Below, in pieces: positions 14,636 to 22,669 of a stretch of 27,194 nucleotides of DNA (position 1 is the first letter of the stretch; each line of letters begins with the position of its first letter). Position numbers and translations under genes: made by a program. The DNA comes from Planctomycetaceae bacterium UBA4732. Its GTDB lineage: Bacteria; Planctomycetota; Planctomycetia; Gemmatales; Gemmataceae. The notes under the pieces were generated by a model, which ran no database searches, was not told the DNA's origin, and saw only the letters and a program-made list of their open reading frames with translations. Where the stretch lies: positions 3,004 to 30,197 of the forward strand of contig DHJA01000264.1 of assembly GCA_002404095.1 (NCBI GenBank), in the 5' to 3' direction.

Positions 14636-14713
14636 TGGCGAGCCGGGTCGCGTAAGCGCCCGGAGTGCAGTCGCTGAAACCATCTCCGGGCGCTTACGCG
14701 ACCCGGCTCGCCA
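14636..14713. repeat. Perfect 30-bp-arm palindrome with nested GTAA loops
   Basis: Arms 14636-14665 and 14684-14713 are perfectly complementary around an 18-base loop. Each arm can also fold alone: CCGGG-T-CGC-GTAA-GCG-CCCGG (14643-14663), a small hairpin with a GTAA loop. The element lies upstream of the S41 peptidase start (14609). The rest of the 299-base gap to 14908 holds no visible gene. Confidence 0.9.
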
Positions 14714-14908
14714 TCAGGAGCTAATTACTAGCGTACCAAGGCGCGTCCGAAAAAACGAGTATCCTCGCACGTCGTATTCCAAGCGTTTTTTCATTGACAT
14801 CCAGCGCCGGAATGGCGACATTAGACTTTTAGCCGTCAGGCCCAAACGGCGTCGGTCCCTCTCCGTGCGCCGCCGGAACTTGTCGGCCCCCTGAACCCGA
14901 ACATCGCG

Positions 14909-15403
14909 GTGACATTCAACAATCGGGGCAACGTCTTATTCGACAAGTGGGACTACGACAAGGCCGTCGCCGACTATACGGAAGCCGTCCGCCTGGCACC
15001 CAAGTTCGCGGTGGCGTTGTCCAACCGGGGCGCCATCTGGCGCGTGAAAAAGGAATACGCCCAAGCGCTTGCCGACTTCGATGAGGCCCTCCGCATCAAT
15101 CCTAAGTATCCGGCGCCTCTCAACCTCCGGGCGCGGATTCTGGCGGCTTGTCCGAAAGAGCAATTCCGCGACGGCAAGAGGGCCATTGAGGACGCCCGCC
15201 TGGCCTGTGAATTGACCAAAGACCAAGAGACGACCTACCTGGACACACTCGCCGCCGCCTACGCGGAAACGGGCGACTTCGACGCGGCGGTGAAATGGCA
15301 AACGAAGGTCGTGGCGTCTCCTCGTTCCTCCCCCATGCAGATCGAGGACGCCCGGAAGCGCCTCAAGCTGTATCAAGACCAGAAGCCTTACCGCGACGAA
15401 TAA
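14909..15403 (+). CDS. TPR-repeat protein, possibly 5'-truncated
   Basis: From GTG 14909 this gives 164 residues made of TPR units: NNRGNVLFDKWDYDKAVADY, then EAVRLAPKFAVALSNRGAIW, and ALADFDEALRINPKYPAPLN. A fourth, degenerate unit follows (YLDTLAAAYAETGDFDAAVK). No signal peptide is present. The frame is open upstream to a TAG at 14822-14824 without ATG, and the codons just before 14909 read PLNPNIA, which looks like the end of a preceding TPR. No ribosome site fits GTG 14909. It may be a remnant of a longer TPR gene, or start at a non-standard codon. Confidence 0.6.
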   Translation: MTFNNRGNVLFDKWDYDKAVADYTEAVRLAPKFAVALSNRGAIWRVKKEYAQALADFDEALRINPKYPAPLNLRARILAACPKEQFRDGKRAIEDARLACELTKDQETTYLDTLAAAYAETGDFDAAVKWQTKVVASPRSSPMQIEDARKRLKLYQDQKPYRDE

Positions 15404-15413
15404 GGCTGCGGAG

Positions 15414-15507
15414 TACGAAGTACAAAGTAAGAATAAGGGCGGTCAGCCGGCGTCTTCCATCCGCCACGGTCCTTTCGTACTTTGTACTTGGTACTTCGTA
15501 GGTTTTT
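15414..15507. terminator. Inverted repeat followed by a T-run
   Basis: TACGAAGTACAAAGTA (15414-15429) pairs with TACTTTGTAC...TACTTCGTA (15478-15500), where the right arm carries 7 extra bases. GGTTTTTTG follows directly, which fits a rho-independent terminator for the TPR gene. It lies 17 bases upstream of the M24 peptidase start. The 50-base loop is long for a terminator, so it may also be one of the repeated palindromes. Confidence 0.5.
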
Positions 15508-15524
15508 TGTTTGGGGGTTGTCGC

Positions 15525-16643
15525 ATGGGCCGCGCCGCCGAGCGCCGCGACCGGTTGTTGCCGCTGCTGCCTAAGGAGGGCTTGGACGCCCTGCTTATTA
15601 GCAACCCCGTCAACGTGACTTATCTCACCGGCTTCACCGGCGACAGCAGCACCGTCGTCCTCACCCGCGACCGCGCCATTCTCGTCAGCGATCCTCGCTA
15701 CATGGGCCAGATCGCCGACGAGTGTCCCGGCTTGGAAACATTCATCCGGCCGCCGACGCAGCGCATCGCCGAGGCGTCCGCCGAGGTGCTGACGAAACTC
15801 GCCATTCACGCCGTCGGCTTCGAGGGCAACGGCCTCACCGTGGCCGAGTTCGAGTACCTGCGCGAACTGGCGCCGACTATGGACTGGAAGGGCGCCGCCG
15901 ACCGCGTGGAACGGCTGCGTCTGGTTAAGGACGACGACGAGCTTTCGCGCATCCGCGGCGCCATCGCCGTGGCCGAGCGAGCGTTCACGGCCTTTTGCGC
16001 CCTTTTGCGACCTGAAGACACCGAAATCGAATTGTGCGATGTGTTGGAGGCGAATATCCGCCGGGCGGGCGGTCAAGGGACAAGCTTTCCGCCCATTGTG
16101 GCCATCGGTGACCGCGCCGCCTTGCCGCACGCGCCACCGACCAATCGGCCGGTGTCGGCTTCCGAAATCCTGCTCGTCGATTGGGGCGCGTCGGCCGGCG
16201 GCTATAAAAGCGACTTGACTCGCGTTCTGGCGACCCGTACAAAATCGTCTTGCGCGCCGCTAGGCGCCGGCGCGAAGCTCGAAGAAGTTTATGAAGTGGT
16301 GCGGCAGGCCCAGGAAGCGGCGATCCGCGCCGTGCGTCCGGGCGTGGAGGCGAGAGCGGTGGACGCCGCCGCCCGCCGTGTGATTGACGACGCTGGCTAC
16401 GGCGACGCCTTCAATCACGGTCTCGGCCACGGCATCGGCTTGCAGATTCACGAAGGGCCGTCGCTGCGAGCGAACTCCGCCGACGTGCTGGCCGAGGCTA
16501 TGGTCTTCACCATCGAGCCGGGGATCTATTTGCCGGGCTGGGGCGGCGTCCGCCTTGAGGACGACGTGCGCGTCACGGCCGACGGCTGCGAGATGCTGAC
16601 GACCGCCCCGCGCGACCTATGGCTTCTGGGGGCGAACCGCTGA
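15525..16643 (+). CDS. M24 family Xaa-Pro aminopeptidase/dipeptidase
   Basis: This 372-residue cytoplasmic metallopeptidase starts at ATG 15525, with GGGGG about nine bases upstream. The N-terminal creatinase-like domain (about 1-130) contains DALLISNPVNVTYLTGFTGD. The pita-bread catalytic domain has all five metal ligands: Asp219 and Asp230 (VDWGASAGGYKSDLTRV), His302 (NHGLGHGIG), Glu331 (FTIEPGIY) and Glu345 (GVRLEDDV). His202 in LPHAPP is the expected substrate-binding His. It removes N-terminal residues before proline. Its place directly upstream of accB, with a 23-base gap to GTG 16667, matches the common bacterial order of M24 peptidase, (efp), accB, accC; here efp is absent. Confidence 0.93.
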   Translation: MGRAAERRDRLLPLLPKEGLDALLISNPVNVTYLTGFTGDSSTVVLTRDRAILVSDPRYMGQIADECPGLETFIRPPTQRIAEASAEVLTKLAIHAVGFEGNGLTVAEFEYLRELAPTMDWKGAADRVERLRLVKDDDELSRIRGAIAVAERAFTAFCALLRPEDTEIELCDVLEANIRRAGGQGTSFPPIVAIGDRAALPHAPPTNRPVSASEILLVDWGASAGGYKSDLTRVLATRTKSSCAPLGAGAKLEEVYEVVRQAQEAAIRAVRPGVEARAVDAAARRVIDDAGYGDAFNHGLGHGIGLQIHEGPSLRANSADVLAEAMVFTIEPGIYLPGWGGVRLEDDVRVTADGCEMLTTAPRDLWLLGANR

Positions 16644-16666
16644 CCGACGACGGAGGGTTGTGTACG

Positions 16667-17173
16667 GTGGCCGACGATTCCAGGAACGAACCCGGTCCTT
16701 TCGACGTGCCTACCATCCGGCTGCTCGCCGCCCTGATGAGCCGGCATGATCTAAGCGAAATCGACCTGCGCGAAGGCAATCGGCGCGTCCGCTTGCTGCG
16801 CGGCGCAACCGTCGTGAAGGTGGCCGACTCGCTCCGCGAGTCGGTTGGAAATGCCGCTCGCGGAGCGAGCGGCCCACCATCAGAGACGGCCGCGTCCTCC
16901 ACGCCCGTAGCGGAAAAACCGACTCACAAACTCCTTGAAATTAAAAGCGAGTTGGTCGGCACTTTCTACAGCCGTGCAACCCCCGACACCGAACCGTATG
17001 TCAAGGTCGGCGGCCGCGTGACGCCGGCGACGGTCGTCGGCTTAGTCGAGGCCATGAAGCTTTACAACGACGTTCAGGCGGGCTGCGCCGGCGTCATCGC
17101 CGAGATCCTAGTGGAGAACCAGCAGCCGGTCGAGTACGATCAGGTGCTGTTCCGGGTCGATCCTTCCGCATAG
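16667..17173 (+). CDS. accB: Acetyl-CoA carboxylase biotin carboxyl carrier protein
   Basis: This is the biotin carrier of acetyl-CoA carboxylase, which moves carboxyl groups from AccC to the carboxyltransferase in fatty-acid synthesis. I chose GTG 16667 (168 residues) because GGAGGG lies nine bases upstream and it avoids overlap with the preceding gene; ATG 16619 in the same frame would overlap by 25 bases. The N-terminal helix motif is IRLLAALMSRHDLSEIDLRE. The lipoyl/biotinyl domain (about 95-166) contains VEAMKLYNDV with Lys131 as the biotin site. The linker between them (about 52-70, ADSLRESVGNAARGASGPPS) is encoded by a double palindrome, a repeat element accommodated in frame. accC follows after a 71-base gap holding another palindrome. 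Confidence 0.93.
   Translation: MADDSRNEPGPFDVPTIRLLAALMSRHDLSEIDLREGNRRVRLLRGATVVKVADSLRESVGNAARGASGPPSETAASSTPVAEKPTHKLLEIKSELVGTFYSRATPDTEPYVKVGGRVTPATVVGLVEAMKLYNDVQAGCAGVIAEILVENQQPVEYDQVLFRVDPSA
16822..16874. repeat. Double hairpin element inside accB
   Basis: Two adjacent hairpins are present: CCGACTCG-CTCCG-CGAGTCGG (16824-16844) and GCCGCTCG-CGGAG-CGAGCGGC (16853-16873). Their loops CTCCG and CGGAG are complementary, so the pair can also form one larger hairpin (16822-16840 with 16857-16874, one-base difference) or a kissing pair in RNA. It encodes the accB linker in frame. Confidence 0.85.
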
Positions 17174-17182
17174 GTTTCTACA

Positions 17183-17236
17183 AGCCCCGAGCGCAAGCGA
17201 GGGGGGAGACGAAACCCCTCGCTTGCGCTCGGGGCT
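17183..17236. repeat. Perfect 22-bp-arm palindrome between accB and accC
   Basis: Arms 17183-17204 and 17215-17236 are perfectly complementary around GGAGACGAAA. Each arm folds alone as CCCC-GA-GC-GCAA-GC-GA-GGGG (17185-17204), with a GCAA loop and facing GA/GA mismatches. The right arm ends eight bases before the accC start codon, and its GGGG is the only purine-rich candidate ribosome site, so pairing could limit accC translation. Confidence 0.92.
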
Positions 17237-17244
17237 AGTAACGC

Positions 17245-18594
17245 ATGTTTCAACGCATCCTGGTCGCCAATCGTGGTGAGATCGCCTTACGGGTCATCCG
17301 CGCCTGCAAGGAACTAGGCGTGGCGGTGGTGGCCGTCTACAGTGAGGCCGACCGTGACGCGCCCTACCTTTCGCTGGCCGACGAAGCCATTTGTATCGGG
17401 CCGGCGTCGGCCGCGCAGAGTTACCTCAACATCCCCCAAATCATCAGCGCCGCCGAGATCACCGAGGCGGAAGCGATTCATCCCGGCTACGGCTTCCTAT
17501 CCGAAAACCCCGGCTTCGCGGAGAAGTGCCGCGATTGCAAGATCGAGTTCATTGGCCCGCCGCACGAGGCCATGCACCTGCTCGGCAACAAGAATCAGGC
17601 CCGTAAACTGGCCGTCAAGGCCGGCGTTCCCGTCGTGCCCGGCAGCGAAGGGCTGATCCAGAACGAGGAAGAGGCGGTACGGTTCGCGCGGGCCGTCGGC
17701 TTTCCCGTTCTCGTCAAGGCGGCGGCGGGCGGCGGCGGTCGCGGTATGCGCGTGGCCCGGGATGAGGCGTCGCTCAGGTCGGGTTTGCAGGCCGCCAGCC
17801 GGGAGGCCGAGAGCGCCTTCAAAGACGGCAGCGTCTACCTCGAACGCTACATCGACCGGCCGCGCCACGTCGAGGTTCAGCTGTTCGGCGACCGTCATGG
17901 CAATATCGTCCACCTTTGGGAGCGTGAATGTTCGTTGCAACGTCGCCATCAGAAACTTGTCGAGGAAACGCCGGCGCCGAACCTACCCGAAGCCGTGCGC
18001 AATGATATGTGCGCCGCCGCCGTGCGCCTGGCGAAAGCGGCCGGCTACCAGAACGCCGGCACTTGCGAATTCCTCGTCGATCAACAAAACCGCTTCTACT
18101 TCATTGAGGTCAACGCGCGCATCCAGGTCGAACATCCCGTCACGGAGCTGGCTACGGACATCGATCTCGTGAAGGAGCAGATTCGCATCGCGGCCGGCGA
18201 GCCGCTGTCGTTCCGCCAGGAAAACGTGATCCATCGCGGGGCCGTGTTCGAGTGCCGCATCAACGCCGAAGACCCCGCCAACGACTTCCGGCCGTCGCCG
18301 GGCTTGGTGACGCGCTGGCAGACGCCCGGCGGTCCCGGTGTGCGTCTGGACACGCACGTCACGGCCGGCTACCGCATTCCGCCCAACTATGACTCGCTGG
18401 TGGCCAAGCTGTTGGTATGGCGGCCGACGCGCGCCGAGGCGTTGGCGTGTATGCGCCGCGCCCTGGCGGAGTTCGTCGTGGGGGGAATCAAGACGACCAT
18501 TCCCCGGCTTCAAGAAATCTTCAATCATCCCGACTTCATCGCCGGCAAGGTGGACACGACGTTCATTGAGCGGACTTGGCAAAAGTCGAGCTAA
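17245..18594 (+). CDS. accC: Acetyl-CoA carboxylase, biotin carboxylase subunit
   Basis: This 449-residue protein uses ATP and bicarbonate to carboxylate the biotin on AccB, the first half-reaction of fatty-acid synthesis. The sequence is full length. It has the N-terminal fold [30 protein letters not shown], the ATP-grasp glycine loop [29 protein letters not shown], and the metal/biotin region [14 protein letters not shown]. That last motif is more often [14 protein letters not shown]; the two changes are conservative. [17 protein letters not shown] near the C-terminus is also typical. It follows accB with a 71-base gap occupied by a palindrome, which could uncouple expression of the two. 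No carboxyltransferase genes (accA, accD) are in the window. Confidence 0.97.
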   Translation: MFQRILVANRGEIALRVIRACKELGVAVVAVYSEADRDAPYLSLADEAICIGPASAAQSYLNIPQIISAAEITEAEAIHPGYGFLSENPGFAEKCRDCKIEFIGPPHEAMHLLGNKNQARKLAVKAGVPVVPGSEGLIQNEEEAVRFARAVGFPVLVKAAAGGGGRGMRVARDEASLRSGLQAASREAESAFKDGSVYLERYIDRPRHVEVQLFGDRHGNIVHLWERECSLQRRHQKLVEETPAPNLPEAVRNDMCAAAVRLAKAAGYQNAGTCEFLVDQQNRFYFIEVNARIQVEHPVTELATDIDLVKEQIRIAAGEPLSFRQENVIHRGAVFECRINAEDPANDFRPSPGLVTRWQTPGGPGVRLDTHVTAGYRIPPNYDSLVAKLLVWRPTRAEALACMRRALAEFVVGGIKTTIPRLQEIFNHPDFIAGKVDTTFIERTWQKSS

Positions 18595-18639
18595 GGGGCT
18601 GCTCCCCATTGGCCTATTTGACCACCGGCTATACGGCTT

Positions 18640-19743
18640 TTAGCGCGGCATTCGCTGAAGCGAGGGAATTATGGATTCCCGCCCTAATCGTTCCGTGAAT
18701 AAGTGGGCCCCGCGCGCCAGCAGGTGGTGGGAGTCCATGAAGTTGTCTTCGTCGTCAATCCATTCGCGGGCGTTGACGATTGGCGCGTCGTACTCCTGGC
18801 TGACCTGCGTCAACCATTCTTGAATGGCCCGCCAAGCCTCCGGCGGATACAAACTTCGGAAGGTTGGCCCCTCGGGCGTCATCACCAACGCGACCGACAC
18901 TCCTTCCCGGCGGCAGGAAGCAAGCAGTTCGCGCAACGCCTCGCACTGCGGGCCGCCCAAACGAAACCCATTAAAGGCCGCGCCGTATTCTTTGCGCGCA
19001 CGTTGGGTCGCCTGAAGGCGTTGCTCGGACGTGACGGACGCGACGATGAACTGCGGTGCGCCAGATTCATCCAGAGTTTCATCGCCCTCCACGCGATATG
19101 CGGGCGGCAGAAAGTCCGGCCTGACGAGGCTTACTATGCCAAGACGATGGGTGTACCAAGGCAGCGGCCAGGCCTCCAGCCAGTCGCGCCGCAGGCCGGC
19201 CCGAACGGTTCCCGCGTAGCGTTTGATAAGCGGCAGGTCCTGCCAGCTGAGTCGATTCGTGGGCAAAAAAACTTCGCCGAAGTCCTGCGGCGGATTCTGG
19301 GCGGCCAGGAGGGGCGGCAACACCTCGACCAAAAGCAGATTGGGCCGCACACCGTCGCGGCGCAATCGGCTCCAGTTTAATAATTCCGTCAGTGGGCCGC
19401 CGCCGGGGACGCCAAAGTTAAAGGTCGCCACGGGATGACCGAGGGTTTCAGACCAGGCTTTTTCTTCGCCTTTTCCTACCCGGAAACCCCACTGTGTGTG
19501 CGAACTGCCCAGCATCATAACGGTCCACGGCTTTACCGGGGCCGTACGGAGTCGGCGCCGGACGCGGTCGAGCCGGTAGGCATAGAGCGGGTCGCGCACC
19601 TCTCGCAGTCCTCTATCAAGGCCGATCGCCAGGCCCAGTTGAACCAGCGCGAACAGGATGAGGCCGCAAAGGACCGCCGCGGACGCCTGACGCGCTTGCG
19701 TCCGGCGCCTGGAGACCGTGGGACGGCCGACGCGCATCGACAC
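18640..19743 (-). CDS. Membrane-anchored SGNH/DltD-AlgX-like acyl-transfer protein (copy 2)
   Basis: This is a 367-residue protein. GTG 19743 is preferred because GAGGAG lies seven bases upstream; ATG 19737 is possible. A single N-terminal membrane helix (about 21-42, SAAVLCGLILFALVQLGLAI) puts the rest outside the cytoplasm. MMLGSSHTQ (Ser80/Ser81) looks like the nucleophile block of SGNH hydrolases, and DSHHLLARGAHLF near the end supplies the Asp-x-x-His. Proteins of this kind work with MBOAT acyltransferases (AlgI/AlgJ/AlgX, PatA/PatB type) to O-acetylate polysaccharides. The MBOAT gene is 13 bases upstream on the same strand. It is clearly similar along its full length to the protein at 21458-22606. 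The substrate glycan is unknown. Confidence 0.85.
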   Translation of the reverse strand: MSMRVGRPTVSRRRTQARQASAAVLCGLILFALVQLGLAIGLDRGLREVRDPLYAYRLDRVRRRLRTAPVKPWTVMMLGSSHTQWGFRVGKGEEKAWSETLGHPVATFNFGVPGGGPLTELLNWSRLRRDGVRPNLLLVEVLPPLLAAQNPPQDFGEVFLPTNRLSWQDLPLIKRYAGTVRAGLRRDWLEAWPLPWYTHRLGIVSLVRPDFLPPAYRVEGDETLDESGAPQFIVASVTSEQRLQATQRARKEYGAAFNGFRLGGPQCEALRELLASCRREGVSVALVMTPEGPTFRSLYPPEAWRAIQEWLTQVSQEYDAPIVNAREWIDDEDNFMDSHHLLARGAHLFTERLGRESIIPSLQRMPR

Positions 19744-19756
19744 GGCGTTTCTCCTC

Positions 19757-21385
19757 TTAGAACTGGAAATAAATGAAGGGCTTGCTCGCGGGCGGGGCCA
19801 GCACCAGGCAAAGCGTCAACAGCAACGCATAGCACGCGCCTAGCACCGGGGCCGGAAGGCGCACGGCGACCCGCTGCCAAATGTTCCACCGCGCCAGGAG
19901 GTGACAGGCCAGCACCACAATAACCGTCAGCACCAGGCCCATCCGGCTCAGCGGCAGATACTCCCCATGCCGCCGCACCAGGCCGCTCAGCACTTGTAGC
20001 GCGTCTCCGAAGGATTGCGCGCGGAAGAAGACCCAGCAGAGGCTCACGCACAGGAAGGTAAACAGCACGCGCACGGCAGTTCCCGGCCCAGATCGCAGCG
20101 CGCACGTCCACAAGGGGCTGCGTTCGCAGACGCCTTGGAACAGCCGGTGGCCGATCAGCAGCAGGCCATGCAGCACGCCCCAGACGACGAACGTCCAACT
20201 CGCTCCGTGCCATAGACCGCCGAGCGTCATGGTGATGAGCAGATTGCGACAGGTCTTCCATTGCCCGTCGCGGCTGCCGCCCAGCGGAATGAAGAGATAG
20301 TCGCGCAACCACGTCGATAGCGAAATGTGCCAGCGGCGCCAGAACTCCGCCACGTTGGCGGACAAGTACGGCATGTCGAAGTTTTTCGCCAGGTGGTAGC
20401 CGAGCATGTGGGCCGTGCCGATGGCCATGTCGGTGTAGCCGGAGAAATCGCCGTATATCTCCAAAGAGTAAGCGATCACGGCCATCCAGACGGCGACCGC
20501 GCTGTAAGTCGTCGGGTGGGCGAACACGGGGTCTGCGAACATGGCCATGCGGTCGGCGATGACCCACTTCTTGAACAAGCCCATGAGGAAGAAGCGAAGG
20601 CCGACCTGCGTACGCATCCAGTCCCAGCGTTTGCGGCGACGGATCTGCGGCAAGAAGTCGCGGGCGCGGACGATGGGGCCGGCGATCAAATGGGGGAAGA
20701 AGAGAATAAAGAGCATGAAATTGGCGAGATTGTGTTCGGCGCGTACGCGGCCGCGGTAAACGTCCACAATATAATTGATAGCTTCAAAGGTGTAGAACGA
20801 GATGCCGAGAGGGGCGAGGATGCTCAGCAGCGGGAAGGAGGCGGACGAGCCGGAGCGGTGCAGCGCGGCTTCGAGCGAGGAAAGAAAGAAATTGGTGTAT
20901 TTGAAGTAGCAAAGGAGGCCGATGTTGGCCGTGACGCTGACGGCGACAAGCGCCTTGCGCCAGCCTGGCGCCTTTAGCGCCTGAATGCCGTGGGCGAGGA
21001 AATAGTCGAGGATGGTGGAGGCGAAGATGAGTAGAGCCAGCCAGAGGGTGACGCTGGCGTAGAAATAGAAGCTGGCGGCAAGCAAGAGCCAGACGCGGCC
21101 GCGATGAGGGCCGAAGGCCCAGGCCATGCCGGCGCCGAAGAAAACAATGGCGGCGACAAAGAAGAGTTCGCCGTTGAAGGGAAGGCCAGCCCAGGCGGCG
21201 TGAAACGCATCGAGACTCCACCCGCCTGCCGCGGAGGCCGGCGAGAGGCAGTACCAGCCGATGTAGCCGAGATAGGCCGCGCTGGCGGCCGATAGAAGGA
21301 CGCGAACCGGACGCGAGGGCAGCGTCCAGTAGGCCGCGGCTACGAGTAGGAAAAAGACGAGGAATTCAATCGAACAGAAGACCAT
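19757..21385 (-). CDS. MBOAT family membrane O-acyltransferase (AlgI-like)
   Basis: This 542-residue multi-pass membrane protein moves acyl groups across the membrane for O-acylation of extracytoplasmic sugars. I chose ATG 21385 because MVFCSIEFLVFFLLVAAAYW is the usual MBOAT N-terminus; the frame is open 21 codons further. Conserved features are LGISFYTFEAINYIVDVYRG, HLIAGPIVRARDFLPQI, FKKWVIADRMA, YGDFSGYTDMAIG, WRRWHISLSTWLRDYLFIPL and GGLWHGASWTF, whose His is the expected catalytic residue. It is flanked on both sides by two similar SGNH genes on the same strand, with gaps of 72 and 13 bases, indicating a three-gene module. Confidence 0.95.
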   Translation of the reverse strand: MVFCSIEFLVFFLLVAAAYWTLPSRPVRVLLSAASAAYLGYIGWYCLSPASAAGGWSLDAFHAAWAGLPFNGELFFVAAIVFFGAGMAWAFGPHRGRVWLLLAASFYFYASVTLWLALLIFASTILDYFLAHGIQALKAPGWRKALVAVSVTANIGLLCYFKYTNFFLSSLEAALHRSGSSASFPLLSILAPLGISFYTFEAINYIVDVYRGRVRAEHNLANFMLFILFFPHLIAGPIVRARDFLPQIRRRKRWDWMRTQVGLRFFLMGLFKKWVIADRMAMFADPVFAHPTTYSAVAVWMAVIAYSLEIYGDFSGYTDMAIGTAHMLGYHLAKNFDMPYLSANVAEFWRRWHISLSTWLRDYLFIPLGGSRDGQWKTCRNLLITMTLGGLWHGASWTFVVWGVLHGLLLIGHRLFQGVCERSPLWTCALRSGPGTAVRVLFTFLCVSLCWVFFRAQSFGDALQVLSGLVRRHGEYLPLSRMGLVLTVIVVLACHLLARWNIWQRVAVRLPAPVLGACYALLLTLCLVLAPPASKPFIYFQF

Positions 21386-21457
21386 TGGGAGGCGTCCTCC
21401 TCTCTTCGCCGCGAGCGTCTTAACCACGGGCGTCTTACCCGTCGGCAAGTCGGGGCG

Positions 21458-22606
21458 TCAAGGCGAAGAAAGCGAAGGCCGCCGCAATAGAGGCAAGATG
21501 GTTTCCCGCCCCAGTCGTTCCGTGAACTTGGCGCGGCCGCTGGCTAGCAGGTGGTGGGAGTCCATGAAATCCTCTTCGTCGTCAATCCATTCGCGGGCGT
21601 TGACGAGCGGCGCGTCGTACTCCTGGCTGACCTGAGTCAGCCATTCCTGGATGCCCTGCCAGGTCTCCAGAGGATACCAGCTGCGGAAAGTTGGACTTTC
21701 AGGCGTCAGCACCAGAGCGACCGACACTCCTTCCTTACGGCAGGAAGCAAGCAAGTCGAGCAACGCCTGGCACTGTTGGCCGCCCAGGCGAAACCCCGTT
21801 AAGCGTCGGTGATAGTCCTTGCGTGCGAATTGAATTCCCCGAAGGCGCTGCTCGGACGTGACGCGCACTTCACCGGCCAGCGGCGCGTCCGAATCGTCAA
21901 GAGCTTCATCACCTGCCCGGCGATAAGCAGGCGGCAGAAGGTCCGGCATGACGAGATTAATTAAATTGAGGCGATGAGCGTAGCAACCCACCGGCGAGGA
22001 TTCCAGCCAATCGCGCCGCAGATTTGTCCGAATGGTTCCTTCATAGCGCTCGACTAGCGGCAGGTTCTGCCAGCTGAGCCGATTTACGGGCAAAAAACCT
22101 TCGCCGTAGTCCTGCGCCGGAACTTGAGCGTTCAGGAGGGGCGGCAACACCTCGACCAAAAGCAGGTTTGGCCGCACACCGTCGCGGCGCAGCCGGCTCC
22201 AGGTTAACAGTTCCGTCAGGGAGCCGGCGCCGGACACGCCGAAGTTAAAGGTCGCCACGGGATGACCGAGCGTTTCAGTCCAGGCTTTTTCTTCACCTTT
22301 TCCTACCCGGAAAGCGAACTGTGTCCGCGAGCTGCCCAGCATCACAACGGTCCACGGCTTCACCGGGGCTGTGAGAAGGCGGCGCCGGACGCGGTCGAGT
22401 CGGCAGCCGTAGACGGGGTCGCGCAATTCCGGCATGCTGATTTCAACGACGGCGGCCAAACCAAGCTGGACAGCGACGAACATCACAAGGCCGCTCAGGA
22501 CGGCCATGAACGACCGCTGCGCCCGGACGCGCCGGCTTCGAGCGCGAACCTCCGGCGCCTTGGAGCTGGCCTTTTCGCGTTTGGATGCAGCAACGGCTAC
22601 CGACAC
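21458..22606 (-). CDS. Membrane-anchored SGNH/DltD-AlgX-like acyl-transfer protein (copy 1)
   Basis: This is a 382-residue protein from GTG 22606, chosen because GGAGG lies eight bases upstream; TTG 22648 in the same frame has no such site. An N-terminal membrane helix (about 35-53, AVLSGLVMFVAVQLGLAAV) is followed by VVMLGSSRTQFAF (nucleophile block) and DSHHLLASGRAKF (Asp/His). It aligns without large gaps to the protein at 18640-19743: both share KPWTV, GKGEEKAW, TLGHPVATFNFGV, RDGVRPNLLLVEVLPPLL and YDAP.VNAREWIDD. The block around the Ser differs (GSSR against GSSH), and so do the middle regions, so the two may have separate acceptors or steps. Confidence 0.85.
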   Translation of the reverse strand: MSVAVAASKREKASSKAPEVRARSRRVRAQRSFMAVLSGLVMFVAVQLGLAAVVEISMPELRDPVYGCRLDRVRRRLLTAPVKPWTVVMLGSSRTQFAFRVGKGEEKAWTETLGHPVATFNFGVSGAGSLTELLTWSRLRRDGVRPNLLLVEVLPPLLNAQVPAQDYGEGFLPVNRLSWQNLPLVERYEGTIRTNLRRDWLESSPVGCYAHRLNLINLVMPDLLPPAYRRAGDEALDDSDAPLAGEVRVTSEQRLRGIQFARKDYHRRLTGFRLGGQQCQALLDLLASCRKEGVSVALVLTPESPTFRSWYPLETWQGIQEWLTQVSQEYDAPLVNAREWIDDEEDFMDSHHLLASGRAKFTERLGRETILPLLRRPSLSSP

Positions 22607-22669
22607 GGTACGCACCTCCGTCGGGGTCCGCGCGAAGCGATCGCGCAAGCATCCATGCCTTGTGCGGCG

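Noticed and set aside
14794..14799. TTGACA as a -35 box for the TPR gene
   Set aside because: The best -10 candidate (ACATTA) is poor, and the gene itself lacks a clear start.
19533..20567. 344-codon minus-strand open frame overlapping the MBOAT and SGNH genes
   Set aside because: It lies in another frame of two clearly recognised genes and is Arg/His/Pro-rich without domains.
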